A stretch of DNA of 64,000 nt from Erythroxylum novogranatense (lineage: Eukaryota > Streptophyta > Magnoliopsida > Malpighiales > Erythroxylaceae), in the NCBI GenBank assembly GCA_029891385.1, contig CM057233.1, positions 29,432,540 through 29,496,539 of the forward strand, read 5' to 3'. A model generated the notes under the pieces. The model did no database searches and was not told the origin of the DNA. It was given only the letters and a program-made list of their open reading frames with translations. Of the stretch, positions 10,966 through 23,030 are shown one piece after another (the first letter of the stretch is position 1; each line of letters opens with the position of its first letter). Made by a program: the position numbers and the translations under genes.

Positions 10966-11503
10966 TAGAATGTGCAGGACATTCTCGTGGTTAGAAAATT
11001 TATGGACTTGTTTTCCACCGAGTTTTCTGGCTTATCTCCAAATCAAGAAATGGATTTTACAATTGATTTAGTTCCGAGTGCGACTCCTATATCCATTCCT
11101 CCATATAGGATGGCACCTAAGGAACTAAAGGATTTGAAGGTTAAGCTTCAGGAGTTGCTAGAAAAGAGTTTCATTAGGCCTAGTGTTTCACCTTGGGGAG
11201 CTCTAGTTTTGTTTATAAAGAAGAAAGATGAAACTTTGAGGTTATTTATCAATTATAGGCAACTGAATCGGGTGACAGTGAAGAAGAAATACCCGTTGCC
11301 TAGAATTGATGATTTACATGATCAGCTGCAGGGAGCTCAGGTGTCCACTAAGCTAGATTTGAGATCAATTTATTATCAGTTGAAGATAGTAGAAGTTGAT
11401 GTACCGAAGAGTGCGTTCAGGAGCAGGTATGATCACTACGATTTATTAGTAATGTTGTTTGGTTAATTAATGACTCGACAAAATTTATCGCTTTGATGAA
11501 TAA
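10966..11503 (+). pseudogene. reverse transcriptase of F, N-terminal half, split by G
   Basis: RT copies element RNA into DNA. The 164-codon open stretch contains the fingers and first palm motifs: [27 protein letters not shown], and the first catalytic Asp in [12 protein letters not shown]. After VMLFG a TAA breaks the frame, and the gene is cut at FIALMN by insertion of G. The second catalytic block (FIDD) resumes at 17324. Confidence 0.85.
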
Positions 11504-13275
11504 TGTTGGACCCCGATCTTTGAGTGGAAATAAGAAGTTTTCAAAAGTGGATGAGTTGATTGAAATTAAGTTGAAGATCATGAAATAAAGAAAGAAAGAG
11601 TGAAAATATGAAAATTATGAAATAGTTGACTTTTTGGCCTTGGAGAGTTGACTCTTGATTTAGGCAAAATTTGAGAAAATATGCTACATGAAACTTGTAG
11701 GTTATGTTAAGAGCTTTCTGTAGCCAGAAAGGTTGACATTTTTCGATATCGGGAGTGAGAGTTATGATCAGTCAAAGTTAGCTTGGAAGTTTGACTTTTA
11801 GGATAAAAAGTTGACTATTTGATTTAGGTCAAATTCTAGAAAATGATCAACGTGAAACTTGTAGCCTCTGTAGAGCTTTTCGTGGACATAAAGTTTGCTA
11901 TTTTTCGACGTCGGGATTGAGAGATATGAATTTCGGAAGATATGCTTTGTTTTGAAAATGTTATTAAGTATAGATTTGCATGTCTTTGTACTCGAGGCCA
12001 CTCGTCGTATGGATTTAGTCGGAATTGGAAAAAGTGGCTTTACTGAAAGTTGTAGCTTGTATGTCGATCTTTCCGACGCCATAAAGTTTGTAATTTTTCG
12101 ATATCGGGGCTAGGAGTTATGAGCGATGAAAAATTGGAAGTTGTTTAGGAAAAACTGATTAAGACAGAATCTTTGAGTGGAAATTTGATTTCTTTGGAAG
12201 CCAATTGGATTTTTCTGTTCTTCAGGGAAGTTGTAGAGCTTCCTTTTATCTTTCCATAGACACCAAATTTGTTGCAATTCCGAGTTCGGGATCGAGAGAT
12301 ATGATTTTTAAGAAGTTCAATTTTGAAGTTCCGATAGTTTGTTTTTAATCCGATCCCGTTTGTAATCTTTTGCTTATAATTCCGTCGTCCGACATCCGAT
12401 TGACTTGATTTTTGAAGCGTTGGATTCCTAAGACAATTACGTTCATTTTTATGAAGAATTATGATTTTTAGGAGATTTAATGGAAAGAGATTGATGGAAC
12501 CAAAGTAAGAGATGGGTTATAGGTTATAAGTTGGATAATTTTCTGAACATAGTTCAGTATTTTGCAATTTTCGGGAGTTATACAACTCCGATTGAGGTGA
12601 TTCTTGAGGGAAAATAAAGTTAAGATATAGAGCTACAACTCTTGTGAAGGGATCGAAATTTAATTTCATCCCTAAGATTGTCAAATTCTGGACTGAAGTT
12701 ATGTTAAAGTTCAGTTTCGGATTTTGTGCAGGTCAGTTAGTAATTCGGCCATAACTTCTTCGTTTTAGATCCGAATTGAGCGCCGTCAGTGGCGTTGGTT
12801 TCTTATGATCCAGAGGAACAATTTTCAAGAAGAAAGTTTGCCCAAATTATTTCGTTTAGCTGCTCAAATTCTGGACGTAATGTATCAGATTTTTCAAATG
12901 GAAGTGCAGGGGTAAACTTGAAAATAGGCTTATAAGAGAAGGGCACTTTGGTCTCTTACCTACCATTTAATGACATGGCTTAAAACAATAGAAGGGTCTG
13001 GAAACTTGGAGAAAAAGGAGAGAGGAGCTCGTTATTTTTGGAAAAGCAAAAAAGAGAAGGGAGTCTACGAAAATGAAAGGAAGAAGAGAGGGGGATTCGG
13101 CTAGCCAAAGAGAAAAAAAGAAGAGATGATTTTGGCTATCCAAAGGGAAAGAAGAAGAAGAAAAACGTGAAGATCTTTGGAGTTCTTAGGGGTTCTCGAG
13201 AAAGCCAAAGGAAAGAGGAAGAGTTGTCTTCCATTTGAGCCAAAGGAAGAAGAAAGTCGTGGGTCACTTTTCAAG

Positions 13276-15590
13276 GTAAGGATTTAGAAATTTTCTTAGT
13301 TTCTTGTTGTAGTTCTTCCTTTCTTGCTTAAGCATGATGATTGGAAGTTGATTGATGAAGAAAGAAGAAGAGTAAATGGAAGTTGAGAGAAAAATCTGGT
13401 TTTCGTGGGTATGAAAAATTCTGGAATTTGTTTAAGTTTCTTGATGGGTTTTGGGTTTAAATGACTTAAGAAAGGTTTAAGTAAAGTTAGGTAAAGTTCG
13501 ATGATTGTTTAAGCCAAGTTTGCCATTCCTAGAAAAATTTCAGCACGAGTATTGATTGGTAATTCATGATTATTGTTAGGTTTATTCTTTCTTATTTGCT
13601 AATGATGGTTTGAGTGAAGGATTAGTAAATGAAAGAAGAAGAATTAGGAAAGTGGAAAGAAAAATCAGCATGTGTATTAGTTGTTAATTCATGGTTTTGA
13701 TTGTTAGGTTTTATCTTTTCTTGCTTGATTTGAAGAATGAGTAGAAGAAAAGAATGAGTATGAAGTTGGGGTTTGAGTTTCGGAAAAATCAGAATTGTTG
13801 TGAAGGGGTTCTAAACTTAGAGATTTTCAAATCTTGATGGTTATTTAATACGTGTTAATGCTATTGGTTTAAGTAAAGTATGGGTAAGATGGGTTAGGAA
13901 GAGGTTTATAAAAGGGTAGCTATATATGTTCTGTTTTGGTTCTTGTTTAATGCTAGATGTTACATCATGATTGGTTTTGAGTTATTGATTGGGTTATTGA
14001 GTGAATGAATGTAGGGTAAGTGAAGTACTAAGATGGAATGTGGAGATAGTTGTAAATGGATGTTCTTGATCATGTTCATTTGAGTGTTTAGTGTAATTAA
14101 AAGGATATGATTTGTGTTGTATGATCATATAGGGACTCAGAATTGGGTATGAGATGTTGAAGTGTGAATAGAAATGGTTCACATCACCTTGGAATGAATG
14201 ACTTGTATATTTGAAGTGCTTAGTATGGAGAATTAGATAGAAATGGAGGTTTGGGAAAATTTCCAGCATTGTTCCCATTTGTTAGATTATGGTTTTTGTG
14301 AGGTTATATGAAAGAATTTGCATGTTTTCTTTTCTTTACAAAATTTCAGCAATGATATATCCCTTGGAAATGAGGGTTTTTGTGTTTAATGGGTTTCTTG
14401 AAAATGAATTGAGATATTGAGATCTATCTTAGAGTTAAAGGAAGGAACATGGGTTGTGAAAGTCAAAAAAAAAAAAATAGATTTGTTGAGTAGCTTTTAG
14501 ACATGAGATTGTTAAATATAATTGATTCATTTGAGATAGGTTTTAGATGTTATAGTTGAGTTAAAGTATAAATGAGATTTTTGAAAGTTGAAAGTCAAGT
14601 TTTGACGTTCTTTTAAAATTCCAGCCTTGAGAATTATTGTTAATTAGCATTGTTATGTTTAATTAAGGCTCGTGTAGATTAAAGAAGGACAATGTGGTCA
14701 ATCCTAAAGCTTAAGGAAAATTCAGGTGGGTAAGATATTTATACTTCGAATTATAAGCTAAGTATTATTTTACGAGTTTCAAAATGTTTTGATAAATGAA
14801 GAAATTTTCTGAAATTCATGATACTTGTGTCAATTATGGAGATTTGATACTTCTGTGCATTTATCATTTATGAATGATTTTGATAAAATTATCAAAAGTA
14901 CTGCATACTTTATTGATGACTGGTAATGATATTTGATTTGCTATGTGAATTATGTGAAATTGTGAATGAGAATGTGCCAATATGAAAATCAAAATTTTGA
15001 AATGTGCCTTCGGGCAATTTGAATTTCCGTTTTGCTTAAGTGCTATGTGGGTTTGGTCAGGTCCGTTGTGAGTCAGTGCACTGGTCTCTACATGTTTATA
15101 GCCTTCGCCCGGCTGCCCGCTAGTGGTATAGGAGTTCCGATCTCGGACTCCCCTCTGTTCACGGCTGCACAGAACCGCTATGCGGGAATGTGCAGTACGT
15201 CTTGTTGGGACCAAACCAAACCATTTGATGTGTTATGTGGTTTGTGTTGGATGCCGCGGTATCACCCGCAAACACACGCCGCAGTATAACCTGCAAACAC
15301 CTACGGGTGGGGTGTGGGGTCCAACACTAACCTCCTTGACGTATTATGTGATTTTGAGTTGATTATGTGATTTTAATTTGATTATGATGTGATGCATTCA
15401 TGTTTAAAGCTGGGCATGATTTGAAAAAGGTTTGAGATTTTGAGAAATGAGAAAATGACTGTTTTGAAAGGTTTTCAATTCCCGAATGGGAAATGTTTGA
15501 AAGTTAAAAAGACAAATTTTCACTTATTGTTTAATGTATAAATGTGTTACCCACGGAGCCGTCGAGCTCACCCCCTTTTCCCCTCCACAG
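13276..15590 (+). other. predicted leader intron in LTR G
   Basis: Donor AAG/GTAAGG at 13276 lies about 340 bp after the TATA-like box. The acceptor is CCCCTTTTCCCCTCCACAG ending at 15590. All families in this window have the same arrangement (see A, T, E, C, B). Splicing is inferred from sequence only. Confidence 0.45.
15003..15215 (+). other. structured RNA block in LTR G
   Basis: TGCC-TTCG-GGCA (15005-15016) forms a UUCG tetraloop hairpin. GGAG (15131-15134), TCCG, ATCT, CGGA, CTCC (to 15151) form a bulged hairpin. CTGCACA (15165-15171) pairs with TGTGCAG (15189-15195) around an inner CCGC/GCGG helix. The outer helix has compensatory changes compared with the A LTR (30074-30104). Confidence 0.6.
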
Positions 15591-16356
15591 GTCTTGCACG
15601 AGAAACTGAGTCCCACATCGGAAGTGAAGCAACTCCGATGCAATTGATTTTAAATGTTATGTTTGAGAATGTAATTGGGCTAAATGTCCTTTGACTCTTA
15701 GTATTGCTTTGGTTTTATGTCATTAGTAAGGCTTAGAAGTTTCAATTGTATAGTGTATGTATTATAAGAAAGAATGTCTGGATGTATGCATGGAAATGAT
15801 AAAAATAAGGATGAGATGAAATAGTTTTAAGAATTCAAATGATAGATGATTAAGATTGCGATGTGGCCCTTGAGTTGGGGATGGGCTGTGCTATTGAGTT
15901 GGAAGATAGAAGTGTTTTATGCGGGGTTATAGGTGGGAATGAAATGGAAAATTTGGCTAGATCCAATGTTAGGGAGGTGCTGTCCAAATTCTCCTAAATT
16001 TGGGCAGAAACTCCATTTGGCGTTTAGACTATCTTAATGATGGAATTAGCTTTGGAGGTATTTCTTAAGGTGTGTAGAACTTGTTAAGATTTTTCTCCAA
16101 CGAGGTATGGTGCGTCCAAATCGGAGTAAAAAATAATAATAAAATAAATAAAATAAAAATAAAATAAAAAATTATGAGGACCTCCGATTTACCCGAAATT
16201 CGAATGTGATTGAGTTTGAATAAAGGAAAAGAGAATAGAAGAATATGAGGAAAAGAAAAAAAAAATTTACACCGGTTTTAGAATGTCTAAGGTTTCTAAC
16301 GTTTATGAGGAAATCTGTATGAGTAATTGGGTTTCGGTAACGGGATCCAACATATG

Positions 16357-16370
16357 TGGTATCAGAGCCC
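16357..16370 (+). promoter_or_regulatory. primer binding site of G (tRNA-iMet)
   Basis: TGGTATCAGAGCCC, four bases after the end of LTR1. Confidence 0.85.
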
Positions 16371-16685
16371 AGTAATATGATCTTACTTGGGCGTATGAGT
16401 ATGAATAAGGAATTGATACGAGTTTGTGAAGATAAGAGTGAATTTGTGAGAATATGCTAAGTGATCATTTGATTTTGATGAAAGAAGTATGATTGTCTTT
16501 AGGAATTTCAAAATTGATGTGCATGACTATTTGACGCTCAAATTCAAGTGATTGGTTTGATTTGGGTGATACGAATACGAGTGATTAGAAACATGTGTTT
16601 GTGGAACTTAAGATTTGAATTTTGTGATGAATTGGTTGAAATTTTGAGTTGAGATGGTTATGGATTGAATTTATGAAGTGTTTAG

Positions 16686-17318
16686 AATTAAGATTGTGTT
16701 CTGCTGGTGTTTGGATGCCAGACGGGAGGTCCGATGTTGCTTTGTGTTATTGGATGGATTACGATATTAGAAGTGCGTTTGCTTTGTTTTAAATTTTTGA
16801 GTGTCAAATCTGTAGTTAGGCCGCCGAAATTTCAAATAAAATTTTGGTAAAATGGGTTTAAAGAAATGAGTTTGAGGATTTATATGAATGTATAAGAAAT
16901 GATTAAGATGGATGAAGTGAGAAAGAATAGAAATGTAGGGATTGTTTATATGTTGAATGAGTTTGATTAAAGAGAAAAGGAAAGAATAAGAAAAAAAAAA
17001 TGTTATACCGGATTTGAAATGTCATAAGGTTTCCAACGCGATTATGTTCGTTCGATCATTTTTTCTCTGGTTTTGGTTCTCGAATGTCGGATCCGCTTTG
17101 CTAAGTGTTTGTCTTCGCTTTCGCTTTGTATTTTCCGATTCGATCCGCTTCGCTACCTTCGGTTTGATCTGATTCGGTCCGATTCGAAACTTTCCGAGTA
17201 TTTGTTTCGCTCCGATGATTCGATTTGTATTCCGATTAGCGATTTCTCGCTTTTCGATTTTCCATTTTTTCCGTTCTGTCTTTCGGTTGGGATCCGGTTC
17301 CCGGATCGGGTCCCAACA
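16686..17318 (+). repeat. 3' LTR remnant of G (last 0.63 kb)
   Basis: Matches the last part of A-type LTRs (compare 30740-31283 and 35660-36412): the 'CTGGTGTTTGG' region with a hinge around GTCCGATG, the poly-A tract before TATACCGGATTT, the TTCGCTT-rich tail and GGATCGGGTCCCAACA. The 5' 4 kb of this LTR is missing. It differs strongly from the 3' end of G's LTR1. Confidence 0.7.
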
Positions 17319-17323
17319 AATAA

Positions 17324-19668
17324 AGTCTTTCAGCCCTACCTAGATCGATTTTTGATAATGTTTATTGATGATATTTTAGTATATTCAAAGAATAGAGAAG
17401 AGCATGTCAAGCTTCTGAGAGTGATTTTACAAATAATGAGAGAGAAACAGTTGTATGCCAAATTTAGTAAGTTTGAATTTTGGCTATGTCAAGTAGTTTT
17501 TTTGGGTCATATAGTGACTGGACAAGGCATACAAGTGGATCCAAAGAAGATAGAGGTAGTGATGAATTGGGGAGCTCAGAGAAATGTATCAGAACAAGCT
17601 TCCTAGGATTGGTTGGATATTATCGGAGATTTTTGGTGTTTGATCTCGTCCCCTCTGATAAAAATTTTGAGAAAGAATGTAGTATTCAGATGGGATGAAA
17701 AATGTCAGAAGAGCTTTGAAGAGTTGAAACATCAGTTGACTTAGGCACCAGTTTTAACTATCCCATCGGGAATTGGAGGATATGTGGTATATAGTGATGC
17801 TTCGCATCAAGGATTGGGATGTGTGTTGATGTAGTATGGCAAGGTGATAGCCTACGGATCGAGACAACTAAGGTCTCATGAGATTAACTATCTGATAAAT
17901 AATTTAGAACTTGCTGTAATTGTCTTTGCTTTAAAGATATGGAAACATTATTTGTATAGAGAGACATTTTAGGTATATACCAATCATAAGAGTTTAAGAT
18001 ATCTATTGAGTCAGAAGGAATTCAATATGAGACAGAGGAGATGGATAGAGTTATTGAAAGACTATGACTATACAATTGAGTATCATTTGGGGAAAGCTAA
18101 TGTGGTGGCTGATGCTTTGAAAAGAAATTCTAATACTAATGTAGCTTAGATTTAGTTATTGAGGTTACCGAGCTTCATTCAATTAAGAGCTCTGAATGTG
18201 GAGTTGAATCTGGAGCAAGATAAGGCATTGATCGCTACATTGCAGTTGAGGCCGATGTTACAAGATAAAATCAAAAAAGTCCAGAGGAAAGATCCTAATG
18301 TGGCGAAGATTATAGAGAAAGTGAAGATGAGATGAGGGATGAGACATTATGGTTGAAACAGAGGCTATGTGTGCCTAATGTGGATGATCTGAGGAAGGAA
18401 ATCCTCTAGGAAGATCATATGGCCGCCTATGCTATGCATCCTGGTACCACCAAGATGTATAATACGCTTAAGCAACATTTTTGGTAGCCTAAAATGAAGA
18501 AGCAAGTAGCAGAGTATGTTGCTAAGTGTATAACATGTCAATAGGTTAAAACTGAGCATCAGGTTCTAGTTGGAAAGCTACATCCATTGCCTATTCTAGA
18601 GTGGAAATGGGAATGAATTACCATGGATTTTATAATGGGATTATTAAGGACTCCGAGGTAAAATGATGCTATATGGGTTGTAGTGGACCGATTGACCAAA
18701 TTAGCCCATTTTTTACCAGTGAGAGAGAATAACTCACCAGATCAGTTGGCGTGTAGATATGTGAATGAGGTAGTAAGACTGCATGGGGTTCTAGTCTGTA
18801 TTATATCAGATTGGGATCCCATATAAACTTTGAGATTCTAAAAGAGCATGTAGTCTGCTATGGGTGCTAAATTGAACTTTAGTACTGCATTTCATCCTCA
18901 AATAGATGGACAGAGTGAGAGGACAATCAAGATTGTTGAGGATATGATTAGAGCATGTGTATTGGAGTTTTAAAGAGCTTGAGATCAGTATATAACACTA
19001 ATAGAATTTTCTTACAATAACCACGATCACAGTAGTATTGGAATGGCATCATATGAGGCATTATATGGCAGAAAGTGTCGATCACCTCTATATTGGGATA
19101 AAGAGGGCTTGAGAATGGATGAAGGCCTAGAATTGATAGAAGAAATAGTCGATAAGGTGAAATTGATCTGAAGTTGAATTAAAGCGACTCAAGATAGACA
19201 AAAGAGTTATGTGGATCAGCATTGAAGGGATATAGAACAATGTGTATGAGAAAGAGTGTTTCTCAAAGTGTTGCCATGACGAGGAGTATTAAGATTCGGT
19301 AAAAAGTGAGCTGAGCCCTAGGTATATTGGTCCTTATGAGATCATCAAAAGGATAGGACCTTTGGCATACAAATTTTTCATACCAAATGAGATGTCTCGG
19401 TTGCATAATGTATTTCTTGTGAGTATGTTTCAAAGATACTGATCGGATCTGACACATGTACTACTAGCTTAAGTGATAAAGGTTGCTAGTACTTTGAGTT
19501 ATGTTAAGGAGTTAATCAAGATAGTGGGATCCCAAATCAAGCAGTTAAGAAATCGAGTCATTCCAACGGTGAAAGTCCTTTAGAGGAATCACTCAAATGA
19601 GGAAGTGATTTGAGAAATGGAGGAGCATATGAGGAAACAATATCCCCACCTGTTTGAACAATCAAGTA
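17324..19668 (+). pseudogene. RT palm, RNase H and integrase of F, stop-riddled
   Basis: Continues F's pol after G. RT has [12 protein letters not shown] (about 17356-17393, catalytic FIDD) and the thumb 'GLVGYYRRF'. RNase H starts at YSDASHQGLGC (about 17795) and includes ADALKRN (about 18110). The integrase zinc-binding motif (HPGTTKMY ... CITCQ) lies at 18435-18543. Catalytic Asp-Asp-Glu residues lie in TMDFIMG (18623), ISDWDP (18805) and ERTIKIVED (18915-18945). The C-terminal region 'RYIGPYEIIKRIGPLAY' (about 19320) is followed by a chromodomain-like tail ending near 19668. At least 20 in-frame stops and several frameshifts make it non-functional. Confidence 0.85.
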
Positions 19669-19689
19669 AGAATTTTAAGGATGAAATTT

Positions 19690-19711
19690 CTTTCAAGGAG
19701 GGGAGAGTTGT
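19690..19711 (+). promoter_or_regulatory. polypurine tract of F
   Basis: AAGGAGGGGAGAG after a conserved GGATGAAATTTC. It is the plus-strand primer site. In E, B and A the same block directly precedes the 3' LTR; here it is followed by an inverted LTR end. Confidence 0.75.
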
Positions 19712-20451
19712 TGTTGGATCCCGTTTCCAGAACCCAACCTCGGAACAGAAGTACCATCATACATAAACGTGGTTGAATTTTTTTTTCTTACTTTGACCAA
19801 CATGTTAGGCCCCGTTTTCGAAGTCCGACCATTGAACCAAAAGTGTTGGCGTACACCACAAAAATCATGAAGCTTACAGTCTCATTTCATTTCTACGTTC
19901 CTTTTTCCATAACACATCTCATTTCGATATATATATAGCAACAATTCACTATCAAAAATATATTCATAACAAATCCATAACTTCCTCAAGTATATCGAAT
20001 TTTCACTCAACCTAGTCCATATACACAAATGCCTACTTCCACTTATTATCATCCATACATAACACGTTAACATCAAAAGAATAGAATGTTACAAGCTCTA
20101 ATGGCATTCCAAGCCACAATACAATATCAATATCGAAATCTGCATATACAAAATACGAAACTCCCCAAATTCTCAACAACAATCTAACTTAAAAATAATA
20201 CAATATGCACATACAACAAAAACTCATACTTCTTATCTCAATCACCCAGTACCATTTTCCTACTCGAACTGGAAAATTCACATTCATTTCTCAATTCAAT
20301 ATACAAACCACATTCATACATCATATGTAATTCCCATTCATGTTAACTTAATATACAAATTCTCAATTCAATCCAAATGTAACCCAATCAAATTCATATA
20401 CAATCACAATCCATAAACCATAATCATACGCAAATTTATAACTCAATTCCC
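19712..20451 (-). repeat. L: end of a minus-strand A-type LTR
   Basis: TGTTGGATCCCGTTTCC at 19712 is the reverse complement of an A-type LTR end (compare GGAAACGGGATCCAACA-like ends at 16352 and 62537). The rest is AT-rich and only loosely similar to A-type U5. A second LTR-like start, TGTTAGGCCCCG, lies at about 19804. L probably inserted just inside F's 3' LTR (candidate duplication GTTGT, 19707-19711) and was itself interrupted by copia K; its other part would lie beyond the window. Confidence 0.45.
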
Positions 20452-22506
20452 TATTGGATCAGAAAAAGAAAACATGCTTTGTTTGAAAAAATGGTAGATT
20501 TCAAAACTTTTAAGAAATCATTACTTGCAGCGGAAGCAACAAATCCAAATCAACATGTCAATCCATACATGATATGGTATAAGGATAATAAAATATAAAC
20601 AAGATCAAGAGTATTACCGACTCCTTCGCTACAACTTTAAATCCTCGTTGCGCTATCCTCTCCTTCTTCGTGTATCCAAATCCTTTGCCTTTGACTCTTT
20701 TCCTTTAGCAATCTACTTTCTCTTTATTGTAGTATCCTCAACCAATTAGATTTACCACCTGTTCTTCAAGGACAATTAGGTTAACAAAATCCTTTGGTGG
20801 GAAAGGAGAAGAAATGTTTGGAGGAGATTTTCTTAGAAGAAGAAGAAGCAAAATTGAAACTCTTTCAATTGATATTTTCGATTCTCTCTTTCATGAAAGG
20901 AGAGAAGGCGTAAAGAACATGCAAGAACTCTTTCTTGCCTACCAATTTCGTATATGCATAGATGGAAGGAGAGAGAGACATCAAATGCATCACTTCTTTC
21001 ATTAATCACTCATAAAATAGCCAATAAATGAGATTATCTTCATTTATCTTTATGATGGCTATTTGAAAAGACCATAACCTAAAATTCAATACCCAATTTT
21101 GGTTTTACCAAGAAGAAAGAAGGAAGATGGTTCATCTAATGTACATCTTTCATCTTTAATCTAATGAATGCAAATAGGTTACAAGCCAACATTAAAAGAC
21201 AACCATTAAACCATTTAATGGTAAGTTCATAACTCCATTTAATGATGATTAACCATAATAAAGACCATATTTATTTAACATTTTAATGTCAAATGTGTGG
21301 TTACACATTTAACCTAGGAATAACCGAAATTGCTATCTTCTTCTTTAAAAAAATTGTTTTAATATAATTAATCTAATTAATTACATTAAACCAAAAACCA
21401 AGCCCATTACTAAATGTACATTTGGGCTTCTTTAATTAGACCAAGCCCAAGATTCAATTATTTGCTTCTAATTAACCTCCATTTATATTTCTTACTTAGC
21501 TTGATAACCTTCCTTAAAGCCAAGTTGAGAATCTTATTGGACTTTGATAATTCAAGCTCCAATAAGCCCAGAATTAATTCAATCTCAATGGAATTAATTC
21601 TAGCTTATTAACTAAATGTCATTCCACTAAAGACAATTAGTTGAACTCTTGAATTATTAAATATTATGAGAATATGTCCAATTGCAAACCCTATGTAAAA
21701 TTACCGTTTTGCCCTTATGTTAGTTTTTCCTTCTAGATCTCTCATTTTACTTTATATGGTGATTAACACATAAGATCTCATCTCAGTGTTAAGACTTGAT
21801 GGGTAGCTAGTCCATCAAACTACTGACGCCAGTTTAATCACCAAATCTCCTTAAAACATCTAGAAGAGATGATAACACTATAAACTCTATATTTGAGTGA
21901 ATGTTCCCTGATACATGTTTCAATTAATAATTTCAACATGCGATAATCGGATTAATACTCTGTAAAAATCCATTCCGATCATATCAAGAATTATAATGAA
22001 ACATATATGAGTTCACCACTCATCAAGATTATGGTTCATAATAAGCGAATGCTTAAGTTGTATGTTTTAAGATTAAAGTAACGACCCACTTTATTCTTGA
22101 AAACATACTTGATTCCAGATTCATTTAATAGTGCCATTATCGATAGTCAACTACTATCATGATATGAAACTCATCATTCCCTTCAAGTAAACTCCTTTAC
22201 TTATATGGAGATAAATCGCAACACTACGTCTAAACCATAATCAAAGACCAACTTGATTATTCAACTGTGAATCAATTAATTGATTCTAATAATATACATA
22301 TTTCCCATACATCTCTATATATATGTATATTACTTAAAAAATAATCTTGGTACCTTACGACCAGATATATAATGCTTATACAGATAAAACCAAACTCTTT
22401 TGTTTTATTAATAATAAATATTTTCATTACAAAGCAGAATCAAGAAGATAAAGTTACATGTAAATACACTTGCTTTCCAGGGCACTATATTTACATAACT
22501 CCAACA
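20452..22506 (-). repeat. 3' LTR of copia K (about 2.05 kb)
   Basis: On the minus strand it begins TGTTGGAGTTATG at 22506, directly after the PPT. The far end is taken at TATTGGATC (20452), a one-base variant of the expected TGTTGG inverted end; this is a judgement, since the other LTR is outside the window. No coding content is seen. Confidence 0.55.
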
Positions 22507-22525
22507 ATCTCCCACTTGCCCTAAA
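22507..22525 (-). promoter_or_regulatory. polypurine tract of copia K
   Basis: On the minus strand the sequence reads GGGCAAGTGGGAGAT just before TGTTGG, the typical copia plus-strand primer site. Confidence 0.8.
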
Positions 22526-22545
22526 GCAAGTTTGACATATCCCTC

Positions 22546-23030
22546 ATTCTCAACCCTCTAGGTGACCCTCAAAACTCTTTTGAGTCAATTTCTTTGTAAA
22601 CGGATCAGCAAGGTTATGCTCGGTGGGAATCCTTACCACATCCACTTCTCCACGTTGTATTATCTCCCTTATAAGATGATACTTTCACTCAATGTGTTTG
22701 GCAACTTTTTGGTTCCGAGGTTCTTTAGAATTAGCCACTGCCCCACTATTATCACAATAAAGCGTAATGGCCTTTTCTGCCTCTGGAACTACCTCTATAT
22801 CATTTAGGAACTTCCAGAGCCAGACTGCTTCCTTTGCTGCTTCACAAGCAGCAACATACTCAGCCTCCATAGTCAAATCAGCAATACAATATTGCTTGAC
22901 ACTCCTCCAAACTATGGCTCCACCTCCTAAAGTAAATATAGAACCAGAAGTTGATTTTCTAAAATCAACATCTGATTGGAAATCAGAATCCGTATATCAT
23001 GTCGGAATAAGATTACTTCCAGAGTAAACA
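22546..23030 (-). pseudogene. C-terminal RNase H of copia Pol (K)
   Basis: Read leftwards from 23030: WYTDSDFQSDVDFRKSTSG, then VWRSVKQYCIADLTMEAEYV, with the copia RNase H catalytic 'TMEAEYVA' at about 22855-22876. YCDNSGAVANS follows, then HIE and a TGA (22685) that replaces the Arg of the usual HIERKYH motif. After the stop the frame continues through IPTEHNLADPFTKKLTQKSF, with a final stop near 22549. The 5' side is cut at 23030 by insertion of C. One CGA to TGA change has removed the ability to make a full protein. Confidence 0.85.

Larger units (their letters stand above)
11504..16352 (+). repeat. LTR1 of G (4.85 kb)
   Basis: TGTTGG...GGGATCCAACA. From the left it holds four diverged modules of about 180 bp (11690, 11850, 12030 and 12225), a TATA-like GGCTTATAAGAG near 12930, purine-rich sequence, a splice donor at 13276, a structured RNA block (15003-15215), a GAGCTC/polypyrimidine acceptor region (15555-15590) and a divergent U5 tail. 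No coding region is seen. Confidence 0.75.
11504..17318 (+). mobile_element. non-coding LTR element G (A-type), with truncated 3' LTR
   Basis: Starts TGTTGGACCCCG at 11504 and ends GGGTCCCAACA at 17318, with a perfect target duplication AATAA (11499-11503 and 17319-17323) inside F's RT. It comprises LTR1 (11504-16352), a PBS, a short internal part (to about 16685) and only the last 0.63 kb of an A-type LTR. No coding sequence is present. The internal part matches that of A (31300-31530). Oddly, the 3' remnant resembles A's LTR end more than it resembles G's own LTR1 end. Confidence 0.8.
3527..19711 (+). mobile_element. gypsy element F (Tekay/Del-like), old, interrupted by H and G
   Basis: The order of parts is LTR1 remnant, PBS, gag with zinc knuckle, aspartic protease, RT, RNase H, integrase, C-terminal chromodomain-like region and PPT. 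This is the order of Ty3/gypsy chromoviruses. The element is interrupted at 4500-8978 (solo LTR H) and 11504-17318 (element G). Its 3' LTR is not seen: right after the PPT the sequence becomes an inverted A-type LTR end (L). Coding parts carry dozens of in-frame stops, many of them CAG to TAG or TGG to TAG/TGA, so F is the oldest and most decayed coding element here. Confidence 0.8.
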
